A DNA stretch of 8,187 nucleotides from NCBI GenBank assembly GCA_938041725.1, contig CALISX010000297.1:1-8187 (forward strand), read 5' to 3'. The position numbers and the translations under genes were made by a program. Source of the stretch: an uncultured Lachnoanaerobaculum sp. (lineage in GTDB: Bacteria; Bacillota; Clostridia; Lachnospirales; Lachnospiraceae). Under the pieces are notes generated by a model. The model had not been told where the DNA came from, did no database searches, and saw nothing but the letters and a program-made list of their open reading frames with translations. The stretch's first letter is position 1. The number at the start of each line of letters is the position of its first letter. Shown here piece by piece: positions 1 to 6,448 of the stretch.

Positions 1-1
1 C

Positions 2-571
2 ACATTCCATCGGACTGCAAACCGCAGGGACTATGCCTTAAAGCCCCCGGGTCCCACAGCTTTAAATGTGCTGCAGGAGCATGGCTTTGATGTGATTTCC
101 ATTGGAAAGATTCAGGATATTTTTGTGGGAGAGGGGATTACAAAAGCCCTTCATTCCGACTCCTCTCTTCAGGGCATGGATCAGACCATCGCCATGGCAA
201 AATCAGATTTTACAGGGCTTTGTTTTACCAATTTGGTGGACTTTGATGCTTTATGGGGACATAGGAGGGATCCCAAAGGGTATGCCCGGGAGATTGAGAA
301 TTTTGATGGAAAGCTGGGATTGTTATTGAAGGAATTAAATGGGGAGGATCTGCTGATTTTAACGGCGGACCACGGAAATGATCCCACCCATACCGGAACA
401 GATCATACCAGAGAAGGGGTGTTTTTCCTTGCCTATTCCCCGGGGTTTGCCCAGGGAGGCCCCCTGCCCATGGAAAAAACCTTTGCCGTTATCGGTGCCA
501 CGATTTTAGATAATTTTGATCTGAAGATGCCGGAAAACACCATTGGAAAAAGTCTGCTGGATAAACTGTAA
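2..571 (+). CDS. deoB: Phosphopentomutase, C-terminal half (5' partial)
   Basis: Phosphopentomutase interconverts ribose-1-phosphate (or deoxyribose-1-phosphate) and the 5-phosphate, linking nucleoside breakdown to the pentose phosphate pathway in the cytoplasm. The frame is open from base 2, and 189 residues are visible of a family length of about 390-400, so the N-terminal half lies outside the window. Family signatures seen are [16 protein letters not shown] near the window edge, [15 protein letters not shown], then [16 protein letters not shown] and [18 protein letters not shown]. By family knowledge the D and H spaced five apart in DALWGH, and the D, H and later H of [14 protein letters not shown], are the Mn-binding ligands of this alkaline-phosphatase-fold enzyme; all are present. 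A GTG at 68 could be taken as a start, but homology continues upstream of it, so it is internal. The gene ends just before a strong terminator. Nothing suggests it is broken. Confidence 0.96.
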   Translation, partial: TFHRTANRRDYALKPPGPTALNVLQEHGFDVISIGKIQDIFVGEGITKALHSDSSLQGMDQTIAMAKSDFTGLCFTNLVDFDALWGHRRDPKGYAREIENFDGKLGLLLKELNGEDLLILTADHGNDPTHTGTDHTREGVFFLAYSPGFAQGGPLPMEKTFAVIGATILDNFDLKMPENTIGKSLLDKL

Positions 572-574
572 GGA

Positions 575-602
575 AAAAGACGCTGGATTGCCAGCGTCTT
601 TT
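575..602. terminator. Bidirectional rho-independent terminator
   Basis: An 8-bp perfect GC-rich stem, GACGCTGG (579-586) with CCAGCGTC (591-598) around the loop ATTG, is flanked by A and T runs. On the + strand TTTT follows the stem, ending deoB four bases after its stop codon. On the - strand the stem is followed by TTTTT (578-574), which would end the converging ABC transporter operon about 35 bases after its stop. The flanking A and T bases can extend the stem to 12 bp. Termination in both directions is inferred from this symmetry. Confidence 0.9.
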
Positions 603-635
603 AAACTTTTTCCAAGCCATTGCCTGGGCATACAT

Positions 636-2375
636 TTAATTATGAAATCCCCTGACGGAGGCCCGCTGGGAAAGCATTGCGGCATACAGCCCCTTTTTGT
701 TTACCAGCTCCTGGTGGCTACCCCTTTCCTTGATCTCTCCCTGGTCTAAAACCAGAATCTGATCGGCCCCCATAACCGTGTTCAGCCGGTGGGCGATCAC
801 CAACAGGGTTTTCCCCTGCACCAGCTGGGAAATAGCTGCCTGAATATGACGTTCATTGTCTGCATCCACACTGGCAGTGGCTTCATCTAAAATTACAATG
901 GGGGCATCCTTTAAAATACACCGGGCAATGGAGATTCTTTGCTGTTCTCCTCCAGAAAGGCTGGCTCCTCCTTCTCCGATTACCGTATCAAAGCCCTTCT
1001 CCAGAGCCATAATAAAATCATAGCATCTGGCCTTTTTGGCGGCAGCAATGACCTCCTCCCGGGTGGCCTGTGGTCTTCCCATGGCAATATTGGCATATAC
1101 GGTATCCTGGAACAGGTACACCCTTTGGAATACCATGCTGATTTCATTCATAAGGGAAGCCAGGGAAATCTCCCTAATGTCTTTGCCCCGGAGTAAAATC
1201 TGCCCTTTGCGGATATCCCAGAATCTGGGGAGCAGATTGGCAATGGTGGATTTGCCGCTGCCGGAGGCACCAACCAATGCAGTCATGGAGTTTTTCGGAA
1301 TCGTAAAAGAAATATCCTTTAACACATCCCTGGTGTCATAGGCAAAGGTAACATGGGAAAATTCCACCTCCGGGGTTGTGGAAAGGGCAGGAAGAGTTTC
1401 CCTTCCCCTGTCCTCCAGTTCCGGCTCGGAAAATACCCCTTCAATCCGGTTCAGGCAGCTGTTCATCACCGTCAGCCGGGCCACCTGGGCATAGAAAGCC
1501 TTCAGGGGCAAAAAGAGATCAAAGGCAAACAGCAAAAGTCCGATTAAATCCGCTGGCCGAAGGATCCTGCTTTGGCAGAGATAAAAGGCACCAAAAATCA
1601 TCAAAGTGGATCCTATTCCATAAACCAGTTCAATATAAAGAAACCATCTGGCCGCGTCTTTTTCAAAGGCCAGATTTTTTTCGCAGTTTTCCTCAAAGCT
1701 TTTGGTCAGTTCCTGGGATTTTTTCTCCAAAAGGTTGAAGGATTTGATGATGCCGATGCCCTCGGTAAAATCCAAAACGGATTCTGTTACCTGCTGATTG
1801 ACCCTTTGTCTTTCATCGGAATGCATCAGGGTATTTTTTTTCATAGCCTCTCCAATGGCAAAGAGGATACTGGAAATCGCCAGGCATAAAAGCCCCAGCC
1901 GCCATTGAAAGAAAAAGAAAAATATAATTAAAATGGCGGCGGAGAAAAGATAGCTCATAAGATCGCCCAGCACCATCATCAGATTTTCCTCAATGAAGGT
2001 CATGTCTGAAGACAGAACCGAACTGATCCTGCCCATATTTCCCTGGGTGAAAAATCCCATGGGAAGCTTTCTAAGATGGGCCCCCAGTTTTTTGCGCAAA
2101 TCTGCAAAAATCTCAAATCCGGCAGAGGCCTGGAGCCGGTCTGCCATATTCTGGAAAAAGCTTTGGATCACAAGGGAAGCCACCATGGCCAGTCCCATAT
2201 ACAAGCAGGCTATGGGCTGCAGTTCCCCCTCTAAGGAGCGGGTGATGTAAAAAAATGCCAGCATGAAAGGGGTTTTGGAAAGCAAAGACTTCAAAAAAGA
2301 AAACAGGGCAGCCCCCCGGATCCTGGCTCTATAGTCCTTGGCAACTCTTAAAATACGAAACATTAATCCAATCAT
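636..2375 (-). CDS. ABC transporter half-subunit, membrane domain fused to ATPase (second gene of pair)
   Basis: A half-size type IV (exporter-fold) ABC protein of 579 residues. Residues 1 to about 315 carry hydrophobic segments, including a phenylalanine-rich stretch near 150-157. Residues about 335-579 are the nucleotide-binding domain: Walker A GASGSGKST (369-377), Q-loop VFQ (Q417), signature LSGGEQ (473-478), Walker B IVILDEAT (493-500) with catalytic E498, D-loop SVDADNE, and H-loop H529. The start is set at 2375 because its ATG overlaps the stop of the upstream ABC gene as ATGA and has GGAGG seven bases ahead; a longer open frame to 2417 lies inside that gene. Translational coupling with the upstream ABC gene implies a heterodimer. 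The style recalls the paired half-transporters of the YbtP/YbtQ and IrtA/IrtB group, some of which import siderophores, so the transport direction is not certain. The substrate is unknown. Confidence 0.93.
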   Translation of the reverse strand: MIGLMFRILRVAKDYRARIRGAALFSFLKSLLSKTPFMLAFFYITRSLEGELQPIACLYMGLAMVASLVIQSFFQNMADRLQASAGFEIFADLRKKLGAHLRKLPMGFFTQGNMGRISSVLSSDMTFIEENLMMVLGDLMSYLFSAAILIIFFFFFQWRLGLLCLAISSILFAIGEAMKKNTLMHSDERQRVNQQVTESVLDFTEGIGIIKSFNLLEKKSQELTKSFEENCEKNLAFEKDAARWFLYIELVYGIGSTLMIFGAFYLCQSRILRPADLIGLLLFAFDLFLPLKAFYAQVARLTVMNSCLNRIEGVFSEPELEDRGRETLPALSTTPEVEFSHVTFAYDTRDVLKDISFTIPKNSMTALVGASGSGKSTIANLLPRFWDIRKGQILLRGKDIREISLASLMNEISMVFQRVYLFQDTVYANIAMGRPQATREEVIAAAKKARCYDFIMALEKGFDTVIGEGGASLSGGEQQRISIARCILKDAPIVILDEATASVDADNERHIQAAISQLVQGKTLLVIAHRLNTVMGADQILVLDQGEIKERGSHQELVNKKGLYAAMLSQRASVRGFHN

Positions 2376-4105
2376 GCTCTTACCTCCCAGGAAATGCTTT
2401 CCTTGGCCGCCTGCCACAGGGCAGGATACACCTGGGACATTTCTAAAAGCTCCCTGTGGTTTCCCTGGCTCTCAATTTGTCCCTCCTTCAGCACCACAAT
2501 ATGATCCGCCTCCTGAATGGTGTGCAGTCTGTGGGCAATGACAACCACGGTTTTTCCCCGGATCACCTGGGAAATGGCTGCATTCATTTTCTCCTCATTT
2601 TCCGGATCTACAAAGGCGGTAGCTTCATCCAGCACAATCACCGGAGCGTCCTTTAATATGGCCCTGGCCAGGGAAATCCTCTGCCGCTCTCCGCCGGAGA
2701 GCATTTTTCCGCCTTCCCCTGCCATAGTGTCAATTCCTTTGGGAAAGCGTGCCAAAAATGTATCGCACTGGGCCAAGGAAGCGGCATGCAGCACCTCTTG
2801 TCTGGAAGCCTCCGGCTTCCCCAAAAGGATATTTTCATATAGTGTTGTATTAAACAAAAACTGTTCCTGGGACACATAGGAAACCTGATCATTTAAGGAG
2901 GCCAAGGTCATATCCTCCAGGCTCTGTCCTCCTAAAGCGATGGTTCCAGAGTCCACATCATAAAAATGAACAATGAGTTTGGCCAAGGTGGATTTTCCGC
3001 TGCCGGATTCCCCTACCAAGGCGGTAACCTCCCCTTCCTTAATCTCCAGGTCGATGTTCTTTAAAACCGGGGTGTCGTCCACATAGCCAAAGGTCACATC
3101 CTGAAATGCAATGCTGTGGTCTTTGCCGCAAAAGCCTTTGGTACCCTGGCGCAGAGGCGGATGGGAGATGACCCGTTCCAGCTCTTCCAGCTTATATTGC
3201 AGCTGGGGAATTCTTCCTGCAAAGCTTAAAGCCCGAAAAAGGGGAGCCCCCACAGCAAAGGACATGCAAAGGATGAGAATAAAATTGGGGAGGGCAGAAT
3301 ATCCCTTTAATACCATATATCCTCCAATGGGCAGGGTAAACAGGCAGACACAGGGCAAAAGGCTGGTGTACATGGCCATCCAGGGCCAGCACACCCGGTA
3401 CCAGTCCAGGGTCATATCCCGAAAATAGTTGATATCCTTTTCGAAGCGTGCATAGCTTTCCCCATCCCGGTTAAAAATCTTCACCACCTCCATGCCGTTG
3501 ATATATTCAATGATGGTATTGTTCATCTTGGTACCTGCAGCATAGTATTCCCCCATTCGGGAGGTACCGGTGGCAAACATCATACCCATGGCAAAAATGC
3601 CAAGAGGCAGAGACAGGATGGACAGCAGGGCCAGTTTCCAGTCCATGAAAAACATGGCAAGGATCACAAAAAAGGAAATGATAAGATTGCCGATTCCTTC
3701 GGGGATGGCATGGGCCAGCAGCAGTTCCAGGGTGTCAATGTCATCAGTAAAGAGTTTTTTTATCCTGCCGTTTCCCAGATCCCTGATATTTCCCAGGGGT
3801 TGGCTTTCCAGACGTTTTTGCAGGCTGATCCGGATATTTTTCAAAATATGGTAGGCGCTGAAATGGCTTAGATTCAGCCCCTGAATGTACAAAAGGGCAT
3901 TGGCCGCCATACACAGGCCGATGAGAAGAATATAAAAAAGCACAGAGGACCAGCGGGGACTTTCCCCCAGGGTAAGGGGGACGATGAGGCGGTACAAAAG
4001 AAAATAAGGAATAACACTGAAAATAACCGCTGCCGAAACGCAAAAAACAGCCCAGGTGGTATATTTTCCATATTCCCCTGCATAGGGTTTCACCTTCTGA
4101 AACAT
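2372..4105 (-). CDS. ABC transporter half-subunit, membrane domain fused to ATPase (first gene of pair)
   Basis: A 577-residue half-transporter that follows the TetR gene by 22 bases. Hydrophobic segments lie at about 17-45, 53-75, 137-180, 240-262 and 270-292. The coupling-helix region carries IEYINGMEVVKIFNR (199-213), a wording I associate with YbtP/IrtB-like half-transporters. The ATPase domain (about 330-577) has Walker A GESGSGKST (365-373), Q-loop YVSQEQ (Q413), signature LSGGERQ (469-475), Walker B VIVLDEATA (489-497) with catalytic E494, D-loop AFVDPENE, and H-loop H525. The start at 4105 is chosen for the AAAGGAG site just upstream and because the membrane domain opens naturally there; the frame extends to 4180 but would then run into the TetR gene. 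Its stop shares bases with the next start (ATGA). All catalytic motifs look intact. It probably forms a heterodimer with the next gene product; multidrug or peptide export or siderophore-type transport are all possible. Confidence 0.93.
   Translation of the reverse strand: MFQKVKPYAGEYGKYTTWAVFCVSAAVIFSVIPYFLLYRLIVPLTLGESPRWSSVLFYILLIGLCMAANALLYIQGLNLSHFSAYHILKNIRISLQKRLESQPLGNIRDLGNGRIKKLFTDDIDTLELLLAHAIPEGIGNLIISFFVILAMFFMDWKLALLSILSLPLGIFAMGMMFATGTSRMGEYYAAGTKMNNTIIEYINGMEVVKIFNRDGESYARFEKDINYFRDMTLDWYRVCWPWMAMYTSLLPCVCLFTLPIGGYMVLKGYSALPNFILILCMSFAVGAPLFRALSFAGRIPQLQYKLEELERVISHPPLRQGTKGFCGKDHSIAFQDVTFGYVDDTPVLKNIDLEIKEGEVTALVGESGSGKSTLAKLIVHFYDVDSGTIALGGQSLEDMTLASLNDQVSYVSQEQFLFNTTLYENILLGKPEASRQEVLHAASLAQCDTFLARFPKGIDTMAGEGGKMLSGGERQRISLARAILKDAPVIVLDEATAFVDPENEEKMNAAISQVIRGKTVVVIAHRLHTIQEADHIVVLKEGQIESQGNHRELLEMSQVYPALWQAAKESISWEVRA
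2382..2388 (-). promoter_or_regulatory. Ribosome binding site deciding the start of the second ABC gene
   Basis: GGGAGGT on the - strand lies inside the last codons of the upstream ABC gene. Its GGAGG core sits seven bases before the ATG at 2375, an ideal spacing. This supports the ATGA-overlap start over the in-frame upstream ATG at 2417. Confidence 0.8.
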
Positions 4106-4127
4106 AATTCTCCTTTCCAAAAAATCG

Positions 4128-4751
4128 TTATGTTTTCGTATACCCCAAAACCTCTGTCCAGTTAAAAAGCTTGACCACAACGGCGCTGTACTTTAAGGCC
4201 TTCTCTCTGGTGATGCCATGGATGATCGGTTCAAATATGGCAGACCAATAGGCTGTCAGCAGCATGTGAAGCTCCTCCTCCTCAATTAAAAAGGAGGTCA
4301 CCCCTCTGGCATAGGCTTCTTTCAGGAAATGATAGGAACGGCGGTTTACATCCTCCACAAAATCATGGAGAAAGTTTTCATGTTTGGTTCCCTTGGAATG
4401 AAACAATAAAATCCGCAGCCCTTCATAATTGTCATAGAGCATATGGACAATGGCGGCATGGGTTTCCATGGATTGTTCCCACATGGAATACCAGTTTTTT
4501 GGTTCCTGCAGGGTATCGTAGTTTCGTTCCTCCGTGGCATCGGAATAGGTCCGCAGGGCTTTCAGGGCAGGGGTCACCAAAGCGTCAAAAAGATCTTCTT
4601 TGCTTTTGTACCGGTTATAAAAGGCCCCGGTGGTAACCCCGGCCTTGGCGCAGATTTTCCGCAGGGAAACCCCTTCATAGGGGTGGAGGAGAAATTCTTC
4701 CCTGGCAGTGTGCAATATTTTTTCCTCAATACTTTGATGAGCAAGAGCCAT
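4128..4751 (-). CDS. TetR-family transcriptional regulator, likely autorepressor of the ABC operon
   Basis: A 207-residue protein with a typical TetR N-terminal DNA-binding domain: an opening helix at about 7-21 (SIEEKILHTAREEFL), then helix-turn-helix SLRKICAKAGVTTGAFYNRY (29-48) followed by KSKEDLF (49-55). The rest is a helical, poorly conserved ligand-binding and dimer domain with many aromatic residues (NWYSMW, YDNYEG, AYWSAIFEP), which cannot be matched to a ligand by eye. Length is usual for the family. The start at 4751 has AAAGGAG four bases ahead; a longer frame to 4787 would read through the operator palindrome and lacks a ribosome site. It is the first gene of the operon with the two ABC subunits, and a perfect palindrome overlaps the promoter. 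This fits repression of itself and the transporter, relieved by a small molecule. That role is inferred from context. Confidence 0.93.
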   Translation of the reverse strand: MALAHQSIEEKILHTAREEFLLHPYEGVSLRKICAKAGVTTGAFYNRYKSKEDLFDALVTPALKALRTYSDATEERNYDTLQEPKNWYSMWEQSMETHAAIVHMLYDNYEGLRILLFHSKGTKHENFLHDFVEDVNRRSYHFLKEAYARGVTSFLIEEEELHMLLTAYWSAIFEPIIHGITREKALKYSAVVVKLFNWTEVLGYTKT

Positions 4752-4764
4752 AATGCTCCTTTCA

Positions 4765-4794
4765 AATAACAGTGTTATTAATAACACTGTTATT
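4765..4794. promoter_or_regulatory. Candidate TetR operator, 30-bp perfect palindrome built of two 15-bp palindromes
   Basis: Bases 4765-4794 read identically on both strands, centred between 4779 and 4780. Each half is itself a dyad: AATAACA-G-TGTTATT (4765-4779) and AATAACA-C-TGTTATT (4780-4794). The site overlaps the last three bases of the -10 box of the TetR/ABC promoter, covers the expected transcription start, and ends 13 bases before the TetR start codon. Its position and symmetry are those expected for an autorepressor operator. Two tandem dyads would allow two repressor dimers to bind side by side, as known for QacR, a TetR-family member. Confidence 0.8.
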
Positions 4795-4821
4795 ATAACC
4801 TTGATCCAATTAAAAAGTCAA
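4792..4821 (-). promoter_or_regulatory. Sigma-A-type promoter of the TetR-ABC operon
   Basis: On the - strand TTGACT (4821-4816) is followed by an 18-base spacer and a perfect TATAAT (4797-4792). The transcription start would fall near 4785, inside the 30-bp palindrome. The leader to the TetR ATG at 4751 would be about 35 bases and include the AAAGGAG ribosome site. Overlap of the -10 box and start point with the palindrome makes steric repression likely. Confidence 0.75.
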
Positions 4822-4841
4822 TATAAAAAACCTCATGCCAA

Positions 4842-4869
4842 GCGGGCTGGCACCACCCTGTTGTCCCGC
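4842..4869. other. GC-rich dyad in the divergent intergenic region
   Basis: GCGGG (4842-4846) and CCCGC (4865-4869) are complementary around 18 bases. Within and beside it TGCCA (4836-4840) and TGGCA (4848-4852) form a second, mutually exclusive stem. The stretch lies just upstream of the -35 box of the TetR operon and is richer in GC than the AT-rich DNA on both sides. No coding frame or known RNA is evident, and its role is unknown. Confidence 0.3.
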
Positions 4870-4873
4870 CTGA

Positions 4874-4899
4874 TGAAAATATGCAAGAGAATATTTTCA
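4874..4899. other. AT-rich 9-bp inverted repeat between the divergent promoters
   Basis: TGAAAATAT (4874-4882) and ATATTTTCA (4891-4899) are perfect inverted repeats around the 8-base spacer GCAAGAGA. No T-tract follows on either strand, so it is not a usual terminator. It sits roughly 50 bases upstream of the -10 box of the decarboxylase operon, which suits a regulator binding site, though which regulator cannot be told from sequence. Confidence 0.4.
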
Positions 4900-4922
4900 A
4901 AGCAACCCCATGATATTGTATT

Positions 4923-4951
4923 TTTCCGGCGTTCAAGGTAGAATGTATAAT
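4923..4951 (+). promoter_or_regulatory. Putative promoter of the decarboxylase operon
   Basis: A perfect TATAAT lies at 4946-4951. With a 17-base spacer the -35 hexamer would be TTTTCC (4923-4928), a poor match, so this promoter may be weak or need an activator. The start point would be near 4958, giving a leader of about 45 bases with GGAGG (4991-4995) seven bases before the ATG at 5003. Confidence 0.5.
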
Positions 4952-4954
4952 AAT

Positions 4955-4972
4955 TTGTGTTGGTTTTAACAA
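4955..4972. promoter_or_regulatory. Possible Rex-like redox operator at the decarboxylase start point
   Basis: TTGTGTTGGTTTTAACAA has the layout of the Rex operator, reported for Clostridia roughly as TTGTTAA-N4-TTAACAA. The right half TTAACAA matches fully; the left half TTGTGTT matches in TTGT (five of seven against the TTGTGAA variant). It lies just downstream of TATAAT, where a bound repressor would block transcription. The same bases also sit in a wider imperfect dyad, TTTGTGTTG (4954-4962) with CAATACAAA (4970-4978), which could instead be a leader hairpin. Rex senses NADH/NAD+ and controls fermentation genes, which would suit this operon, but the assignment is tentative. Confidence 0.3.
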
Positions 4973-5002
4973 TACAAAGATTGAATAAATGGAGGTCGAA
5001 CT

Positions 5003-6439
5003 ATGAGTCAAGAAGGAATGTCTGCCTTAGAGCGTGTGCAGCATTTGCTCGATAGCGGCAGTTTTGTGGAAACAGGTAGGCTTTTAACTGCCCGAAATAC
5101 CGATTTCCCCCCCGTTCCCCAGGAGGCACCGGGAGACGGTGTGGTAACCGGCTATGGTACTATTGACGGCAGACTTGCCTTTGTCTACAGTCAGGATCAC
5201 CGGGTTTTAGGAGGATCTATGGGGGAGATGCACACCAAAAAGATTTTGGCAGTGTATGAGCAGGCCCTAAAGACCGGTGCCCCGGTGATCGGGCTCATTG
5301 ACTGCGGGGGACTTAGACTCCAGGAGTCGGTGGATGCCCTGGATGCCTTTGGAAAACTTTATCTGGCTCAGGTAAAGGCAAAGGGCATCATTGTGCAGAT
5401 CCAGGCCCTGTTTGGACAGGCCGGGGGAGGCATGGCCATCAGTTCCTCTTTGGCGGATTTTACCTTTATGGAAAGCAGTGCTTCTCTTTTTGTAAATGCC
5501 CCGGATGCAGTGGAATACCCAGGTTCCAAAAGGCTGGATACCTCCAGTGTTTCCTTCCATACCAAGGAAACGGGGCTGGCGGATTTTTCTGGAAGCGAAG
5601 GGGAGATTCTTTCTCAGATCCGCAGTTTGTTTTCTATTCTGCCCCAAAACAATGAGGATGATTTGTCTTATAGTGAAAATACGGATGATTTAAACCGTCT
5701 TACCCCGGAGCTGGAAGGATTGTATCGGGACGGACTGCTGGCTCTTTCCGTGATTTCCGACAACCATTTTGTGTGTGAGGTAAAGAAGGATTTTGCCAGG
5801 GAAATGGTAACGGCCTTCCTGAAAATCAATGGAAATACCATCGGTGCTGTGGCAAACCGCAGTCAGGTTCTTTCTTCCGAGGGAGAGGTATTGGAGGAAT
5901 TTCCTCCGCTGCTGTCCCATGAGGGGGTGGATAAGGCAGCCCGCTTTGTGGGATTTTGCAATGAATTCCGTATTCCATTGCTGTTTTTAACAGATGTACA
6001 GGGGTATAAGGCCAATATATGTACAGAAAGAAGGATGCCCCAGGCTCTGGCTTCCTTAAGCTATGCCTATGCCGCTGCCACAGTTCCCAAGGTTACTCTG
6101 TTAACCGGAGAGGCCTTTGGCACTGCCATGCTTCCCATGGGCTCCAAATCCCTGGGGGCGGATGCCGTGTTTGCCTGGGAGCAGGCCAAGGTAGGACTGA
6201 TGGATCCAAAGGAAGCTGTCAAGATTATTTATGCCCAGGAAGAGGACCCTGCGGTTTTAGCCAGGGAGGCTGACAGATATGAGGCGCTTCAGGCCTCAGC
6301 TTTGGCGGCGGCCAAAAGAGGACTGGTGGATGATATTATATCCTTGGAGGACACCAGAAAGCGCCTGGCTGCAGCCTTTGAAATGCTGTATACCAAAAGC
6401 GAGGGCCGTCCCCCTCGGAAAAACAGCCATTTGGTTTAG
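5003..6439 (+). CDS. Carboxyltransferase subunit of a biotin-dependent, Na+-pumping decarboxylase (divergent, acyl-CoA type)
   Basis: A 478-residue protein of the MmdA/PccB carboxyltransferase family, in which two crotonase-like domains move a carboxyl group between an acyl-CoA and biotin. The N-domain shows GDGVVTGYGTIDGR (44-57), GGSMGEMHTKKI (70-81), KTGAPVIGLIDCGGLRLQES (90-109) and GQAGGGMAISSSLADF (138-153). The C-domain shows ANRSQVL (284-290), DKAARFVGFCNEFRIPLLFLT (310-330, family wording), ATVPKVTLLTGEAFGTAM (359-376) and GADAVFAW (385-392). It is shorter than usual (about 510) and differs at canonical positions: GLRLQES where GARIQEG is typical, NICTERRMPQALASLSYAY where TGQE-GGIIRHGAKLLYAY is typical, and GTAML for GGAYD. 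Gly-Gly of the N-domain oxyanion site is kept. GGAGG lies seven bases before the ATG. It opens an operon with OadG-, biotin-carrier- and OadB-type subunits, so a decarboxylase role is likely. The substrate (methylmalonyl-CoA, glutaconyl-CoA, malonyl-CoA or other) is not determinable. Confidence 0.88.
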   Translation: MSQEGMSALERVQHLLDSGSFVETGRLLTARNTDFPPVPQEAPGDGVVTGYGTIDGRLAFVYSQDHRVLGGSMGEMHTKKILAVYEQALKTGAPVIGLIDCGGLRLQESVDALDAFGKLYLAQVKAKGIIVQIQALFGQAGGGMAISSSLADFTFMESSASLFVNAPDAVEYPGSKRLDTSSVSFHTKETGLADFSGSEGEILSQIRSLFSILPQNNEDDLSYSENTDDLNRLTPELEGLYRDGLLALSVISDNHFVCEVKKDFAREMVTAFLKINGNTIGAVANRSQVLSSEGEVLEEFPPLLSHEGVDKAARFVGFCNEFRIPLLFLTDVQGYKANICTERRMPQALASLSYAYAAATVPKVTLLTGEAFGTAMLPMGSKSLGADAVFAWEQAKVGLMDPKEAVKIIYAQEEDPAVLAREADRYEALQASALAAAKRGLVDDIISLEDTRKRLAAAFEMLYTKSEGRPPRKNSHLV

Positions 6440-6448
6440 AGGTGCTAT

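Noticed and set aside
612..627. Small hairpin CCAGGC-AATG-GCTTGG on the - strand after the ABC stop
   Set aside because: The stem is six pairs including a G-T wobble and no T-tract follows; the stronger hairpin at 575-602 explains termination.
1376..1738. 120-codon open frame on the + strand opposite the second ABC gene
   Set aside because: It is antisense to a well-conserved ABC subunit, and its composition is that of a shadow frame.
2376..2417. Upstream ATG (2417) as the start of the second ABC gene
   Set aside because: It would add 14 residues lying inside the upstream gene; the ATG at 2375 has a strong ribosome site and the usual ATGA overlap.
4846..4864. T-box-like sequence GGGTGGTGCC on the - strand followed by a T run
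   Set aside because: The conserved GGNACCGCG part is not matched, the complementary CCCT strand of the antiterminator is missing, there is too little room upstream for a stem I before the divergent coding gene, and the TetR promoter lies downstream of it.
4793..5011. 72-codon open frame on the - strand across the intergenic region
   Set aside because: It covers both promoters and overlaps the carboxyltransferase start, has no clear ribosome site, and its translation resembles no family I know.
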